A stretch of 64,000 nucleotides of DNA from Streptomyces xanthophaeus (lineage in GTDB: Bacteria; Actinomycetota; Actinomycetes; Streptomycetales; Streptomycetaceae), in NCBI RefSeq assembly GCF_000725805.1, contig NZ_KL647132.1, forward strand, positions 1 through 64,000, in the 5' to 3' direction. The translations under genes were made by a program, and so were the position numbers. The notes beneath the pieces are model-generated. The model saw nothing but the letters and a program-made list of their open reading frames with translations, did not search any database and had not been told where the DNA came from. Positions 33,194 to 41,250 of this stretch are shown in pieces (the first letter of the stretch is position 1; every line of letters starts with the position of its first letter).

Positions 33194-34183
33194 TCAGCCG
33201 CCGATGGCCGACATCGGGCGGTCGGGCTGGAGGAAGGACGGGTCGTCGAGGCCGGATCCGGCCTTCTTGCCCCACATCGCCACCTTCCACAGGCGGGCGA
33301 TCTCCTCGTCCGGGGCCCCGGAACGCAGGGCGGCGCGCAGGTCCGACTCCTCGGTGGCGAACAGGCACGTGCGGACCTGGCCGTCGGCCGTGAGCCGCGT
33401 ACGGTCGCAGGCTCCGCAGAACGGGCGGGTGACCGAGGCGATGACGCCGACGGTGGCCGGGCCGCCGTCGACCACCCAGCGCTCGGCGGGGGCCGAGCCG
33501 CGCTCCTCGGAGCCCTCCTCGGTGAGCGTGAAGCGGGTGCGCAGCGACTGGAGGATGTCGCCGGCCGTGATCATGCCGTCGCGCTTCCAGCCGTGCTGGG
33601 CGTCGAGGGGCATCTGCTCGATGAAGCGGAGCTCGTACTCGTTCTCGACGGCCCAGGCCAGCAGGTCGGGGGCCTCGTCGTCGTTCAGCCCGGGCATCAG
33701 GACCGCATTGACCTTGACGGGGGTCAGGCCCGCCTCGCGGGCCGCGGCCATGCCGTCGATGACGTCGTGGTGGCGGTCACGGCGGGTGAGGGTCTTGAAG
33801 ACCTCGGGGCGCAGGGTGTCCAGGGAAACGTTTACCCGGTCCAGGCCGGCCGCCTTGAGGGCCTGCGCCGTGCGCTTGAGGCCGATGCCGTTGGTGGTCA
33901 GCGACATCTGGGGGCGGGGTTCCAGGGCGGCGCACTGTTCGACGATCCCGACCAGACCGGGCCGCAGCAGCGGCTCGCCGCCGGTGAAGCGCACCTCGGT
34001 GATGCCGAGCTGCGTGACGGCGATGCGGATCAGCCGGACGATCTCTTCGTCACTGAGCAGGTCGGACTTGCCGAGCCACTGCAGTCCCTCCTCGGGCATG
34101 CAGTACGTACAGCGCAGATTGCACCGGTCGGTGAGCGAGACGCGCAGGTCAGTGGCCACACGGCCGTAGGTGTCGAGAAGCAC
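33194..34183 (-). CDS. moaA: GTP 3',8-cyclase MoaA
   Basis: A 329-residue radical SAM enzyme that converts GTP to 3',8-cyclo-GTP, the first step of molybdenum cofactor synthesis. The N-terminal cluster motif is DRCNLRCTYCMPEEG; the SAM-binding GGE is RFTGGEPLLRPG; the second [4Fe-4S] cluster uses CGACDRTRLTADGQVRTC; the C-terminus ends in the functional Gly-Gly (MSAIGG). The start is GTG 34183, right after GGGGAGGAGG. The frame is open upstream to 34291, but that part lacks conservation. No molybdenum-cofactor riboswitch is visible upstream. Confidence 0.96.
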   Translation of the reverse strand: MLLDTYGRVATDLRVSLTDRCNLRCTYCMPEEGLQWLGKSDLLSDEEIVRLIRIAVTQLGITEVRFTGGEPLLRPGLVGIVEQCAALEPRPQMSLTTNGIGLKRTAQALKAAGLDRVNVSLDTLRPEVFKTLTRRDRHHDVIDGMAAAREAGLTPVKVNAVLMPGLNDDEAPDLLAWAVENEYELRFIEQMPLDAQHGWKRDGMITAGDILQSLRTRFTLTEEGSEERGSAPAERWVVDGGPATVGVIASVTRPFCGACDRTRLTADGQVRTCLFATEESDLRAALRSGAPDEEIARLWKVAMWGKKAGSGLDDPSFLQPDRPMSAIGG

Positions 34184-34306
34184 TGTGGGCCTCCTCCCCT
34201 GTCCGGTTCTGTAGAGGTTGGCGCAGCCCGCGGATCCGCTGATGCGCTGATTCGAGCCTACGCGACGCTTGTTACGTGTAGGGGTGCCCAAAGGAACGAG
34301 ACGCGG

Positions 34307-34342
34307 CGTGGCCGCATCGTAGAGAAGTACGATGCGGCCACG
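34307..34342 (-). terminator. Hairpin terminator after the acetate symporter gene
   Basis: Perfect 15-bp inverted repeat CGTGGCCGCATCGTA (34307-34321 with 34328-34342), 6-base loop, about 35 bases past the symporter stop. Confidence 0.8.
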
Positions 34343-34374
34343 CAGGGTGTTCGGACGAACTCATGGAGCCTTCG

Positions 34375-36018
34375 TCAGTGCGCCCCGGTACCGGTCAGGG
34401 AGCGGACCTCCAGCTCGGCGAACTTCGCCGGGTCCGCCTTCTCCTTCGACAGGACGGTGCCCAGCCAGCCCAGCAGGAAGCCGAGCGGGATGGAGATGAT
34501 GCCGGGGTTCTCCAGGGGGAACCAGTAGAAGTCGGCGTCCTTGAACATCGAGGTGGGCTTGCCGGAGACGACCGGGGAGAAGAGCACCAGCCCGACCGCC
34601 GAGATCAGGCCTCCGTAGATCGACCACAGCGCACCCTGGGTGGTGAAGCGCTTCCAGAAGAGGCTGTAGAGGATCGTCGGCAGGTTGGCGGAGGCGGCCA
34701 CCGCGAAGGCGAGGGCGACCAGGCCGGCGACGTTCAGGTCGCGGGCGAGGGCCCCGAGGCCGATGGCGACGGCTCCGATGACCACGGTGGACCAGCGGGC
34801 CGCGCGCACCTCCTCCTTCTCGGTGGCGTTGCCCTTGCGGATGACGTTCACGTAGAGGTCGTGCGCGAAGGACGAGGAGGAGGCCAGGGTGAGGCCGGCG
34901 ACCACGGCGAGGATGGTGGCGAAGGCGACCGCGGAGATCACGGCGAGCAGGATCGCGCCGCCGGTGGAGTCCGCTCCGCCGCCGATCTCCTGGGCGAGCA
35001 GCGGGGCGGCGGTGTTGCCCGCCTTGTTCGAGGCGAGGATGTCGGCCCGGTTCAGCAGGGCCGCGGCGCCGAAGCCCAGCGCGATCGTCATCAGGTAGAA
35101 GGCGCCGATGATGCCGATGGCCCAGTTCACGGACTTGCGGGCGGCCTTGGCGGTGGGAACCGTGTAGAAGCGGATCAGGATGTGCGGCAGGCCCGCGGTG
35201 CCCAGGACCAGGGCGAGGCCGAGGGAGATGAAGTCGAGCTTCGTGACCCCGTCCTTGCCGTACTTCAGTCCGGGTTCCAGGAACTTGACGCCCTGTCCGC
35301 TGTTCTCCGCGGCCTTGCCCAGCAGGTCGGAGACGTTGAAATCGAACTCCAGCAGCACCAGGAAGGTGATCAGCAGGGCGCCCGCGATGAGCAGGACCGC
35401 CTTGATCATCTGGACCCAGGTGGTGCCCTTCATGCCGCCGATGGTCACGTAGACGATCATCAGGACGCCCACCAGCGCGACCACGGCCACCTTCCCGCCG
35501 TCGCTGGTGATGCCCAGCAGCAGGGAGACGAGCACGCCGGCGCCGGCCATCTGGGCGAGCAGGTAGAAGATCGAGACCACGATGGTGGAGGTGCCCGCGG
35601 CGGTGCGCACGGGCCGCTGGCGCATCCGGTAGGCGAGGACGTCGCCCATCGTGTAGCGGCCGGAGTTGCGCAGCGGCTCGGCGACGAGCAGCAGGGCGAC
35701 CAGCCAGGCGACGAGGAAGCCGATGGAGTACAGGAAGCCGTCGTAGCCGAAGAGGGCGATGGCTCCGGCGATGCCGAGGAAGGAAGCGGCGGACATGTAG
35801 TCGCCGGAGATGGCCAGGCCGTTCTGGAAGCCGGTGAACTGGCGTCCGCCCGCGTAGAAGTCGGCGGCGTCCTTCGTCTGGCGGCCGGCCCAGATCGTGA
35901 TGATCAGGGTGGCGACGACGAACAGGCCGAAGAGGGTCATGATCAGCGGGCGGTGCTCGGTGGCCCCGGCGCCGACCGTCATGTTCGCGGTCGTCGTCAG
36001 CTGGAGGCTGTTGCTCAT
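34375..36018 (-). CDS. Cation/acetate symporter (ActP/MctC-type, SSS family)
   Basis: A 547-residue sodium:solute symporter with about 13 membrane helices. Signatures include FYAGGRQFTGFQNGLAISGD YMSAASFLGIAG (split for length), GRYTMGDVLAYRMRQRPVR and LPHILIRFYTVPTAKAARKS, all typical of acetate/propionate/pyruvate permeases such as ActP and MctC. It imports short monocarboxylates. ATG 36018 is preceded by GGAGGG and overlaps the DUF485 gene stop by 4 bases, the usual yjcH-actP arrangement. A strong hairpin follows. Confidence 0.94.
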   Translation of the reverse strand: MSNSLQLTTTANMTVGAGATEHRPLIMTLFGLFVVATLIITIWAGRQTKDAADFYAGGRQFTGFQNGLAISGDYMSAASFLGIAGAIALFGYDGFLYSIGFLVAWLVALLLVAEPLRNSGRYTMGDVLAYRMRQRPVRTAAGTSTIVVSIFYLLAQMAGAGVLVSLLLGITSDGGKVAVVALVGVLMIVYVTIGGMKGTTWVQMIKAVLLIAGALLITFLVLLEFDFNVSDLLGKAAENSGQGVKFLEPGLKYGKDGVTKLDFISLGLALVLGTAGLPHILIRFYTVPTAKAARKSVNWAIGIIGAFYLMTIALGFGAAALLNRADILASNKAGNTAAPLLAQEIGGGADSTGGAILLAVISAVAFATILAVVAGLTLASSSSFAHDLYVNVIRKGNATEKEEVRAARWSTVVIGAVAIGLGALARDLNVAGLVALAFAVAASANLPTILYSLFWKRFTTQGALWSIYGGLISAVGLVLFSPVVSGKPTSMFKDADFYWFPLENPGIISIPLGFLLGWLGTVLSKEKADPAKFAELEVRSLTGTGAH

Positions 36019-36425
36019 TCCCCGCCCTCCATCCGCGCCTTGATGGCCGCGGCCTTCGGGTCGAGCTTGGCGGCGGCGTGCCGCGAGTAGAGCCAGGCGA
36101 TCAGGAAGGTCGTCGCGAACTGCGCGAGGCCGAGCACGAGGGCCACGTTGATGTTGCCGAAGAGCTTGGTCCCCATGAAGCCGCCCGCATAGCTGGACAG
36201 CAGGACGTAGAGCAGGTACCAGGCGATGAAGGCCACGGTGAGCGGGAAGGCGAAGGAGCGGTAGGAGCTGCGCAGTTCGGCGAACTCGGGGCTGCGCTGG
36301 ACGTGTCCGAACTCTTCGGCCGTGGGAGCCGCCGGGGGCGCTCCCGCGCTGCCGGGGGGCGGCGCTGCTTCGGTGGTCACGGGGGGCTCTCCTTGTGACG
36401 CGGGTGCGGTGGGGACGACGGACAA
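36015..36425 (-). CDS. DUF485 membrane protein (YjcH-type symporter partner)
   Basis: A 136-residue protein: a Pro/Ala-rich N-terminus, then EFAELRSSYRSFAFPLTVAFIAWYLLYVLL and a second helix (ALVLGLAQFATTFLIAWLY), the DUF485 pattern (the first segment spans about residues 48-76). It is encoded just upstream of acetate symporters and overlaps its partner by 4 bases. TTG 36425 has GGAGGT 5 bases upstream; an internal GTG at 36380, behind AAGGAGAG, is an equally good start. The divergent upstream region is shared with the subtilase gene. Confidence 0.88.
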   Translation of the reverse strand: MSVVPTAPASQGEPPVTTEAAPPPGSAGAPPAAPTAEEFGHVQRSPEFAELRSSYRSFAFPLTVAFIAWYLLYVLLSSYAGGFMGTKLFGNINVALVLGLAQFATTFLIAWLYSRHAAAKLDPKAAAIKARMEGGE

Positions 36426-36638
36426 AACAACCTCCGTGTGGGGGGACGGTGGTGCTGAGCCCCCCTGTCAACGGCACGGCCGGCGTGTCGGGACGGTTCA
36501 ACACCCGCTGTTTCTTTAGAAACTGATTTCTCGAACTGATGGCGCAGAGGGGAACACCGGCACTAGGTTCCACCTGTCATGAACCCGTCCGCCGTGACCA
36601 CGTCCGGACGGCTTTACCAAGGATGATGTGGAGAACCC
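36426..36638. promoter_or_regulatory. Divergent promoter region (symporter operon / subtilase)
   Basis: 213 bases with a local AT-rich patch. It contains the short palindrome GTTTC-TTTA-GAAAC (36510-36523) near the midpoint and TTTCTCGAAC just after. The palindrome could be an operator for carbon-source control of the symporter operon, but no known consensus was matched. Confidence 0.4.
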
Positions 36639-38195
36639 ATGGCTCATCTGGGGTCGCGTTCCTTCAACGGACGCCGCCGTGCCCTCTCCGTGCCGGTCGG
36701 GCTGGCGCTCACCGCCTCGCTCGCCTTCCTCCCCGCGGTCGCGGCCTCCGCCGCCCCGCTGGGCAGCACCGCGGACGCAGCGACGGCCTCCAAGGCCGAC
36801 ACCACCGGGCCCAAGCTCTCGTACGTGGCGAACCTGACCGCGTACGGCACGGTGAAGCAGGCCAAGAAGGCCATCGAGCGCGCCGGCGGAACGGTGGTGA
36901 AGGCCCACGACCAGATCGGGGTCGTCGTCGCACATTCCCAGAACCCGGACTTCGCCAAGCAGCTGCGGGCCCAGCGCAGCCTGTTCGTCTCCGTGGGCGC
37001 CACCCGTACGGCCCCGCTCCAGACCGTGCAGACCACCGAGGAGGGCACCACGCAGCGCCTGAGCGCCGCGGACGCCACCGAGGCGGCGGCGGAGGCTGCG
37101 CCCGGGCAGGAACCGCTGGAAGCCAACCAGTGGGACCTGCGTTCGATCAAGGCCGATCAGGCTCACAAGATCAACGATGGCAGCCGGAACGTCACGGTGG
37201 GCGTCATCGACACGGGTGTGGACGACACCCACCCCGATCTCGCGGGGAACTTCTCCAAGTCGCAGTCGGCCAACTGTGTCGGCGGCGTCGCGGACACCTC
37301 CGAGGGCGCCTGGCGCCCGTACGCCGACGGCAGCGACCACGGCACCCACGTGGCGGGCACCATCGCGGCCCCGCGCAACGGCGTGGGCATCAGCGGTGTC
37401 GCCCCCGGCGTGCAGATCTCCGCGATCAAGGTGAGCGAGCCCGCGACCAGCCTCTTCTACACCGAGGCGGTCGTCTGCGGCTTCATGTTCGCCGCCGAGA
37501 AGGGGATCGAGGTGACCAACAACAGCTACTACGTCGACCCCTGGTACTTCAACTGCAAGTCGGACGACGACCAGAAGGCGCTGGTGGAGGCCCTCAGCCG
37601 GGCGAGCAAGTACGCCGAGCGCAAGGGCGTGCTGCATGTCGCCGCGGCCGGCAACGAGAACTACGACCTGTCGGCCGACTCGATCACCGACGACACCAGC
37701 CCGAACGACACCACTCCGGTGCCGCGCACCATCGACCCGCGGGTCTGCCTCGACGTGCCCACCCAGCTCCCGGGCGTCGTCACGGTGACCGCGACCGGTG
37801 ACAAGGGCTTCAAGTCGTACTACTCCAGCTTCGGCCTCGGCGTGGCGGACGTGTCGGCCCCCGGCGGCGACAAGTGGCAGGTCCCGGCCACCCCGGACGC
37901 CAACGGCCGCGTGCTGTCCACGATCCCCGGCGGCTACGGCTACAAGCAGGGCACCTCCATGGCGACCCCGCACGTCGCGGGCGTCGCGGCCCTGCTCAAG
38001 AGCGCGCACCCGTCGGCGACCCCGTCGCAGCTCCAGTCGATGCTCAAGGGCCAGGCCACCAAGACGGCCTGCCCGACGCAGGTCTACGACGCCGCCGGCG
38101 TCCTGATAGACGCCACCACCTGCGAGAGCAAGTGGGGTCAGACCGGCTACTACGGCTACGGCGTGGTCGACGCCCTCAAGGCCGTGAAGAAGTAG
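36639..38195 (+). CDS. Secreted S8 family serine peptidase (subtilisin-like)
   Basis: A 518-residue exported protease. Signal peptide (about 1-39, ending PAVAASAAP), propeptide (about 40-165, with a YVANLTAYGTVKQAKKAIE inhibitor-like fold), then the catalytic domain: Asp in VGVIDTGVDDTHPDLAG, His in DHGTHVAGTIAA, oxyanion Asn in AAAGNENYD, Ser in GTSMATPHVAGVAALL. It probably degrades external protein or processes secreted proteins. The start at ATG 36639 lies after TGGAGA. It ends just before a long bidirectional hairpin. Confidence 0.95.
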   Translation: MAHLGSRSFNGRRRALSVPVGLALTASLAFLPAVAASAAPLGSTADAATASKADTTGPKLSYVANLTAYGTVKQAKKAIERAGGTVVKAHDQIGVVVAHSQNPDFAKQLRAQRSLFVSVGATRTAPLQTVQTTEEGTTQRLSAADATEAAAEAAPGQEPLEANQWDLRSIKADQAHKINDGSRNVTVGVIDTGVDDTHPDLAGNFSKSQSANCVGGVADTSEGAWRPYADGSDHGTHVAGTIAAPRNGVGISGVAPGVQISAIKVSEPATSLFYTEAVVCGFMFAAEKGIEVTNNSYYVDPWYFNCKSDDDQKALVEALSRASKYAERKGVLHVAAAGNENYDLSADSITDDTSPNDTTPVPRTIDPRVCLDVPTQLPGVVTVTATGDKGFKSYYSSFGLGVADVSAPGGDKWQVPATPDANGRVLSTIPGGYGYKQGTSMATPHVAGVAALLKSAHPSATPSQLQSMLKGQATKTACPTQVYDAAGVLIDATTCESKWGQTGYYGYGVVDALKAVKK

Positions 38196-38202
38196 CAGGA
38201 CC

Positions 38203-38246
38203 CCGGGAGGGCCGGGCGGGGGGACACCCCCGCCCGGCCCTCCCGG
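38203..38246. terminator. Bidirectional 20-bp hairpin terminator
   Basis: Perfect 20-bp inverted repeat (38203-38222 with 38227-38246), loop GACA, between the convergent subtilase and dehydrogenase genes. Confidence 0.88.
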
Positions 38247-38261
38247 CCGTCCTGGGCTTGA

Positions 38262-39305
38262 TCAGGGCTTGATCAGCACCTTGAGCGCACTGCGGTCGTC
38301 CATCGCGCGGTACCCGTCCGGGACCTCGTCGAGGGACACGGCCCGGTCGAAGACGGGGGCCGGGTCGACGGCGCCGCTGAGGACGTCCTCCAGCAGCTCC
38401 GGGATGTAGGCGCGGACCGGTGCCACGCCGCCGCGCAGGGTGATGTTGCGGTCGAACATGACGCCGAGGTCGAGGCCGGTGCCACTGCCGTGCGGGACGC
38501 CGACGTAGCCCACGGCCCCGCCGTCACGGGTGATGTTCACGGCGGTGCGCATGGACTGCTCGGTGCCGACGGCCTCGATGACCGCGTGCGCGCCCTGGCC
38601 GCCGGTGAGCTCGCGGACGGCCGCCTCGGCCGCCTCCCCGCGCTCCGCGACGACGTCGGTGGCGCCGAAGAGCCTGGCGATGTCCGTACGGACGGTGTGG
38701 CGGCCCAGGGCGATGATCCGCTCGGCGCCCAGGCGCTTGGCCGCGAGGACCCCGCACAGGCCGACCGCGCCGTCACCGACGACGGCGACCGTGGAGCCCT
38801 TGCGCACGCCCGCGCCCAGCGCCGCGTGGTGGCCGGTGCCGAGCACGTCGGACAGGGCGAGGAGACCGGTGAGCAGGTGGTCGTCGGAGACGGCCGCGGC
38901 GGGCAGCTTCACCAGGGTGCCGTCGGCGTGCGGGACGCGGACGGCCTCGCCCTGGCCGCCGTCGTGGCCGACCGAGCCCCAGAAGCCGCCGTGCACGCAG
39001 GAGGTGTAGAGGCCCTCGGAGCAGTAGTCGCAGGTGCCGTCGGACCACATGAACGGGGCGACGACGAGGTCGCCGGCGCGCAGGCCGGACACCGCGGAGC
39101 CGGTCTCCTCGACGATGCCGAGGAACTCGTGGCCGATGCGCTGACCGGGCTGGCGCGCGGCCTCGCCGCGGTAGGCCCACAGGTCGCTGCCGCAGATGCA
39201 GGCACGCAGGACGCGGACGACGGCGTCCTCGGGGCGCTGGATCGCAGCGTCGGGCACCTCCTCCACGCGGATGTCGTGCGGGGCGTGGATGACGGTGGCG
39301 CGCAT
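38262..39305 (-). CDS. Zinc-dependent alcohol dehydrogenase family protein
   Basis: A 347-residue MDR dehydrogenase. Catalytic zinc ligands fall in ACICGSDLWAYRGE and GHEFLGIVEETG; the structural-zinc loop DGTCDYCSEGLYTSC has only three cysteines. The NAD(P)-binding motif is VVGDGAVGLCGVLAAKRLGA. It oxidises an unknown alcohol or related substrate. ATG 39305 has CCGGAGGA upstream. The gene is monocistronic; it is convergent with the subtilase gene, and the neighbouring lysoplasmalogenase gene on the same strand ends just upstream. Confidence 0.9.
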   Translation of the reverse strand: MRATVIHAPHDIRVEEVPDAAIQRPEDAVVRVLRACICGSDLWAYRGEAARQPGQRIGHEFLGIVEETGSAVSGLRAGDLVVAPFMWSDGTCDYCSEGLYTSCVHGGFWGSVGHDGGQGEAVRVPHADGTLVKLPAAAVSDDHLLTGLLALSDVLGTGHHAALGAGVRKGSTVAVVGDGAVGLCGVLAAKRLGAERIIALGRHTVRTDIARLFGATDVVAERGEAAEAAVRELTGGQGAHAVIEAVGTEQSMRTAVNITRDGGAVGYVGVPHGSGTGLDLGVMFDRNITLRGGVAPVRAYIPELLEDVLSGAVDPAPVFDRAVSLDEVPDGYRAMDDRSALKVLIKP

Positions 39306-39361
39306 GGTGGTGCAGTCCTCCGGCTCGGGGATCGTTCGGTCTTGTACGACCTATGACCGTC

Positions 39362-40048
39362 CTACCGTACGCCCGCATTCCGGTTGGTCACGCCAGTGGC
39401 CAGGAGGTACTGGGCGGCCAGGTAGGTGGCCATGATCCAGAAGTCGGGGCGGGGCAGCTGGGGCCACTCGGCGACCCCGGTGGCGATGAGCGTGTCGGAG
39501 AGCAGGAACAGCGCCCCGCCCGCCCCGGCCCGCAGGCCGAGGGCGCTGGAGCGCAGGGCCATGGCGGTGAGCAGCAGGCTGTACCCGGCGACCGGGATGC
39601 GCAGGTCGGCCGGCAGGTCCCCCCACAGCAGGGCGACGGTGGCGACGAGCGCGAGGGCGTACCCGCCGGCGAGCAGCGGACTGGTACGGCGGCGGCCGAA
39701 GAGCACCAGGTAGCAGACGTGCCCGGCGGCGAAGGAGCCCATGCCGATCAGGAAGGCGGCCTCGGCGTCGAAGAGCAGCGCGAGGTCCCCGCCCCAGCCG
39801 AACAGCAGGGCGGCGGTCAGCAGCCGCGGGGCGCCGCGGGCGACCACGTGGGCGACGAGCAGCGGCATCAGGAGGGGCTTGGCGATGACGTGCCCGAGGT
39901 GCCAGTCGGCCAGGAGGGACCCGAGGTCGGCGGCGGCTGCCACGGCGAAGGCCAGGAGGGCGGCCCGGGCGAGGCGCTCCCGCGCCGCGGGGGCGGGGAC
40001 GGCGGCCCAGGAGGGCGCGGGCCGGGGCGCGGGCGTCGCGGTGCTCAC
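39362..40048 (-). CDS. Lysoplasmalogenase (YhhN family)
   Basis: A 228-residue membrane protein of the YhhN/TMEM86 family with about eight helices. Visible family segments: ADWHLGHVIAKPLLMPLLVA, FGWGGDLALLF, FLIGMGSFAAGHVCYLVLF and GALFLLSDTLIA. It hydrolyses the vinyl-ether bond of lysoplasmalogens to an aldehyde and glycerophospho-head group. GTG 40048 overlaps the stop of the upstream hydroxylase gene by 4 bases, so the two are coupled and form an ether-lipid cleavage pair. Confidence 0.88.
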   Translation of the reverse strand: MSTATPAPRPAPSWAAVPAPAARERLARAALLAFAVAAAADLGSLLADWHLGHVIAKPLLMPLLVAHVVARGAPRLLTAALLFGWGGDLALLFDAEAAFLIGMGSFAAGHVCYLVLFGRRRTSPLLAGGYALALVATVALLWGDLPADLRIPVAGYSLLLTAMALRSSALGLRAGAGGALFLLSDTLIATGVAEWPQLPRPDFWIMATYLAAQYLLATGVTNRNAGVR

Positions 40049-41136
40049 GGGGTGGTCTCCCGCACGGGGGTCCGGGCGTCGCTGTCGGCGCCCGCGTCGG
40101 GGGCCTCGGCCGGGGCGGGGACGGACGCGGGTGCGGATGCCGGTGCCGGCCTGGGCTCGGGGACCGCGGCGTCGGCGACGGCCGGGGCGGGCGCGGGGGC
40201 TGCGGCGACGGCCTCGGTGGCCTCGGCCTCGGCCGGCGCGGCGGCCGGGGCGACGGGAGCTGCGGCCTGGACTGCGGGAGCGGCAGCCACGGCGGCGGGA
40301 GCCGCGGCCGCGGGCTGCCAGCCGGGGCCCGCGAAGATCCGTCCGGCCCGCTCGCGCCAGTTCGCGGCGGCCCGTACGTCCCGGGCGATGGCCGCGTACT
40401 CGTGGGTGGCCACCCGCAGCGGGTTGTGGGTGGCGATGTTCTTGGTGAGGCCGTAGACGGGCCGCTCCGTCTCCCCCACCCAGGAGCCGAACATCCGGTC
40501 CCAGAGGATCAGGATCCCGCCGAAGTTGCGGTCCAGGTAGCCGCCCTGGGAAGCGTGGTGGACCCGGTGGTGGGAGGGGGTGTTGAAGACGTACTCGTAG
40601 GCGCGCGGCAGCTTCCCGATGCGCTCGGTGTGGACCCAGAACTGGTAGAGGAGGTTGATCCCGTAGCAGAACGGGATGGCCGCCGGGTGCACGCCGAGGG
40701 CCACCATCGGCAGGTAGAACCACCAGGTGGTGGCGCTGGTCCAGGGCTGGCGCAGGGCGGTGGTGAGGTTGAACATGCGGCTGCTGTGGTGGACCACGTG
40801 GCAGGCCCACAGGATGCGGATGACGTGGTGCCCGCGGTGCTGCCAGTAGTAGAGGAAGTCCTGGGCGAGCAGCATCAGCAGGGCGGTCCACCACAGGAAC
40901 GGCACCCGCAGCGGGGTGAGTTCGTAGACCGCGGTGAAGACCGCGACGACCGGGATCTTCCACAGCAGGTCGAAGCCGATGCTGCCGAGCCCCATGGTGA
41001 CGCTCGTGACCGCGTCCTTGGTGTCGTACCCGGCCGCGTCCTCGTCGGGACGGAGGCGGTAGCTCACCACCTCCAGGACGGTGAGCAGCACGAAGGCCGG
41101 TATGGACCACAGCACGACATCGGGCAGGTTCGGCAT
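40045..41136 (-). CDS. Sterol desaturase/fatty-acid hydroxylase family protein (AGMO-like)
   Basis: A 363-residue membrane di-iron enzyme. The histidine boxes are present: HRGHH and HVVHH in WQHRGHHVIRILWACHVVHH, and HHRVHH. Human AGMO (TMEM195), which cleaves alkylglycerol ether lipids, belongs to this family, and co-transcription with a lysoplasmalogenase supports an ether-lipid role. The last ~95 residues are a disordered Ala/Pro/Glu tail. ATG 41136 faces a TACCGATCGGTA palindrome. The exact substrate is not proven. Confidence 0.85.
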   Translation of the reverse strand: MPNLPDVVLWSIPAFVLLTVLEVVSYRLRPDEDAAGYDTKDAVTSVTMGLGSIGFDLLWKIPVVAVFTAVYELTPLRVPFLWWTALLMLLAQDFLYYWQHRGHHVIRILWACHVVHHSSRMFNLTTALRQPWTSATTWWFYLPMVALGVHPAAIPFCYGINLLYQFWVHTERIGKLPRAYEYVFNTPSHHRVHHASQGGYLDRNFGGILILWDRMFGSWVGETERPVYGLTKNIATHNPLRVATHEYAAIARDVRAAANWRERAGRIFAGPGWQPAAAAPAAVAAAPAVQAAAPVAPAAAPAEAEATEAVAAAPAPAPAVADAAVPEPRPAPASAPASVPAPAEAPDAGADSDARTPVRETTP

Positions 41137-41180
41137 GCCCGCACCATAGAGGCGCCTCCGGGGGCTCCGCTAGAGGTTGT

Positions 41181-41192
41181 TACCGATCGGTA
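41181..41192. promoter_or_regulatory. Palindromic operator TACCGATCGGTA
   Basis: A perfect 12-bp palindrome in the 114-base divergent gap between the hydroxylase operon and the NACHT gene. It matches the TetR-family style of site. No regulator gene is adjacent, so the binding protein is unknown; a nearby GGTTACCG partial copy lies at about 41201. Confidence 0.6.
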
Positions 41193-41250
41193 TCCATCTG
41201 GGTTACCGCGGGTTCGCGAGATGATGCCGGGGCCAAGGGGAGGGTGCGCG

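Noticed and set aside
34184-34300. Molybdenum-cofactor riboswitch before moaA
   Set aside because: I see a hairpin belonging to the preceding gene but not the conserved Moco core.
38490-39356. Plus-strand frame opposite the alcohol dehydrogenase
   Set aside because: Antisense shadow; the minus strand has zinc and Rossmann motifs.
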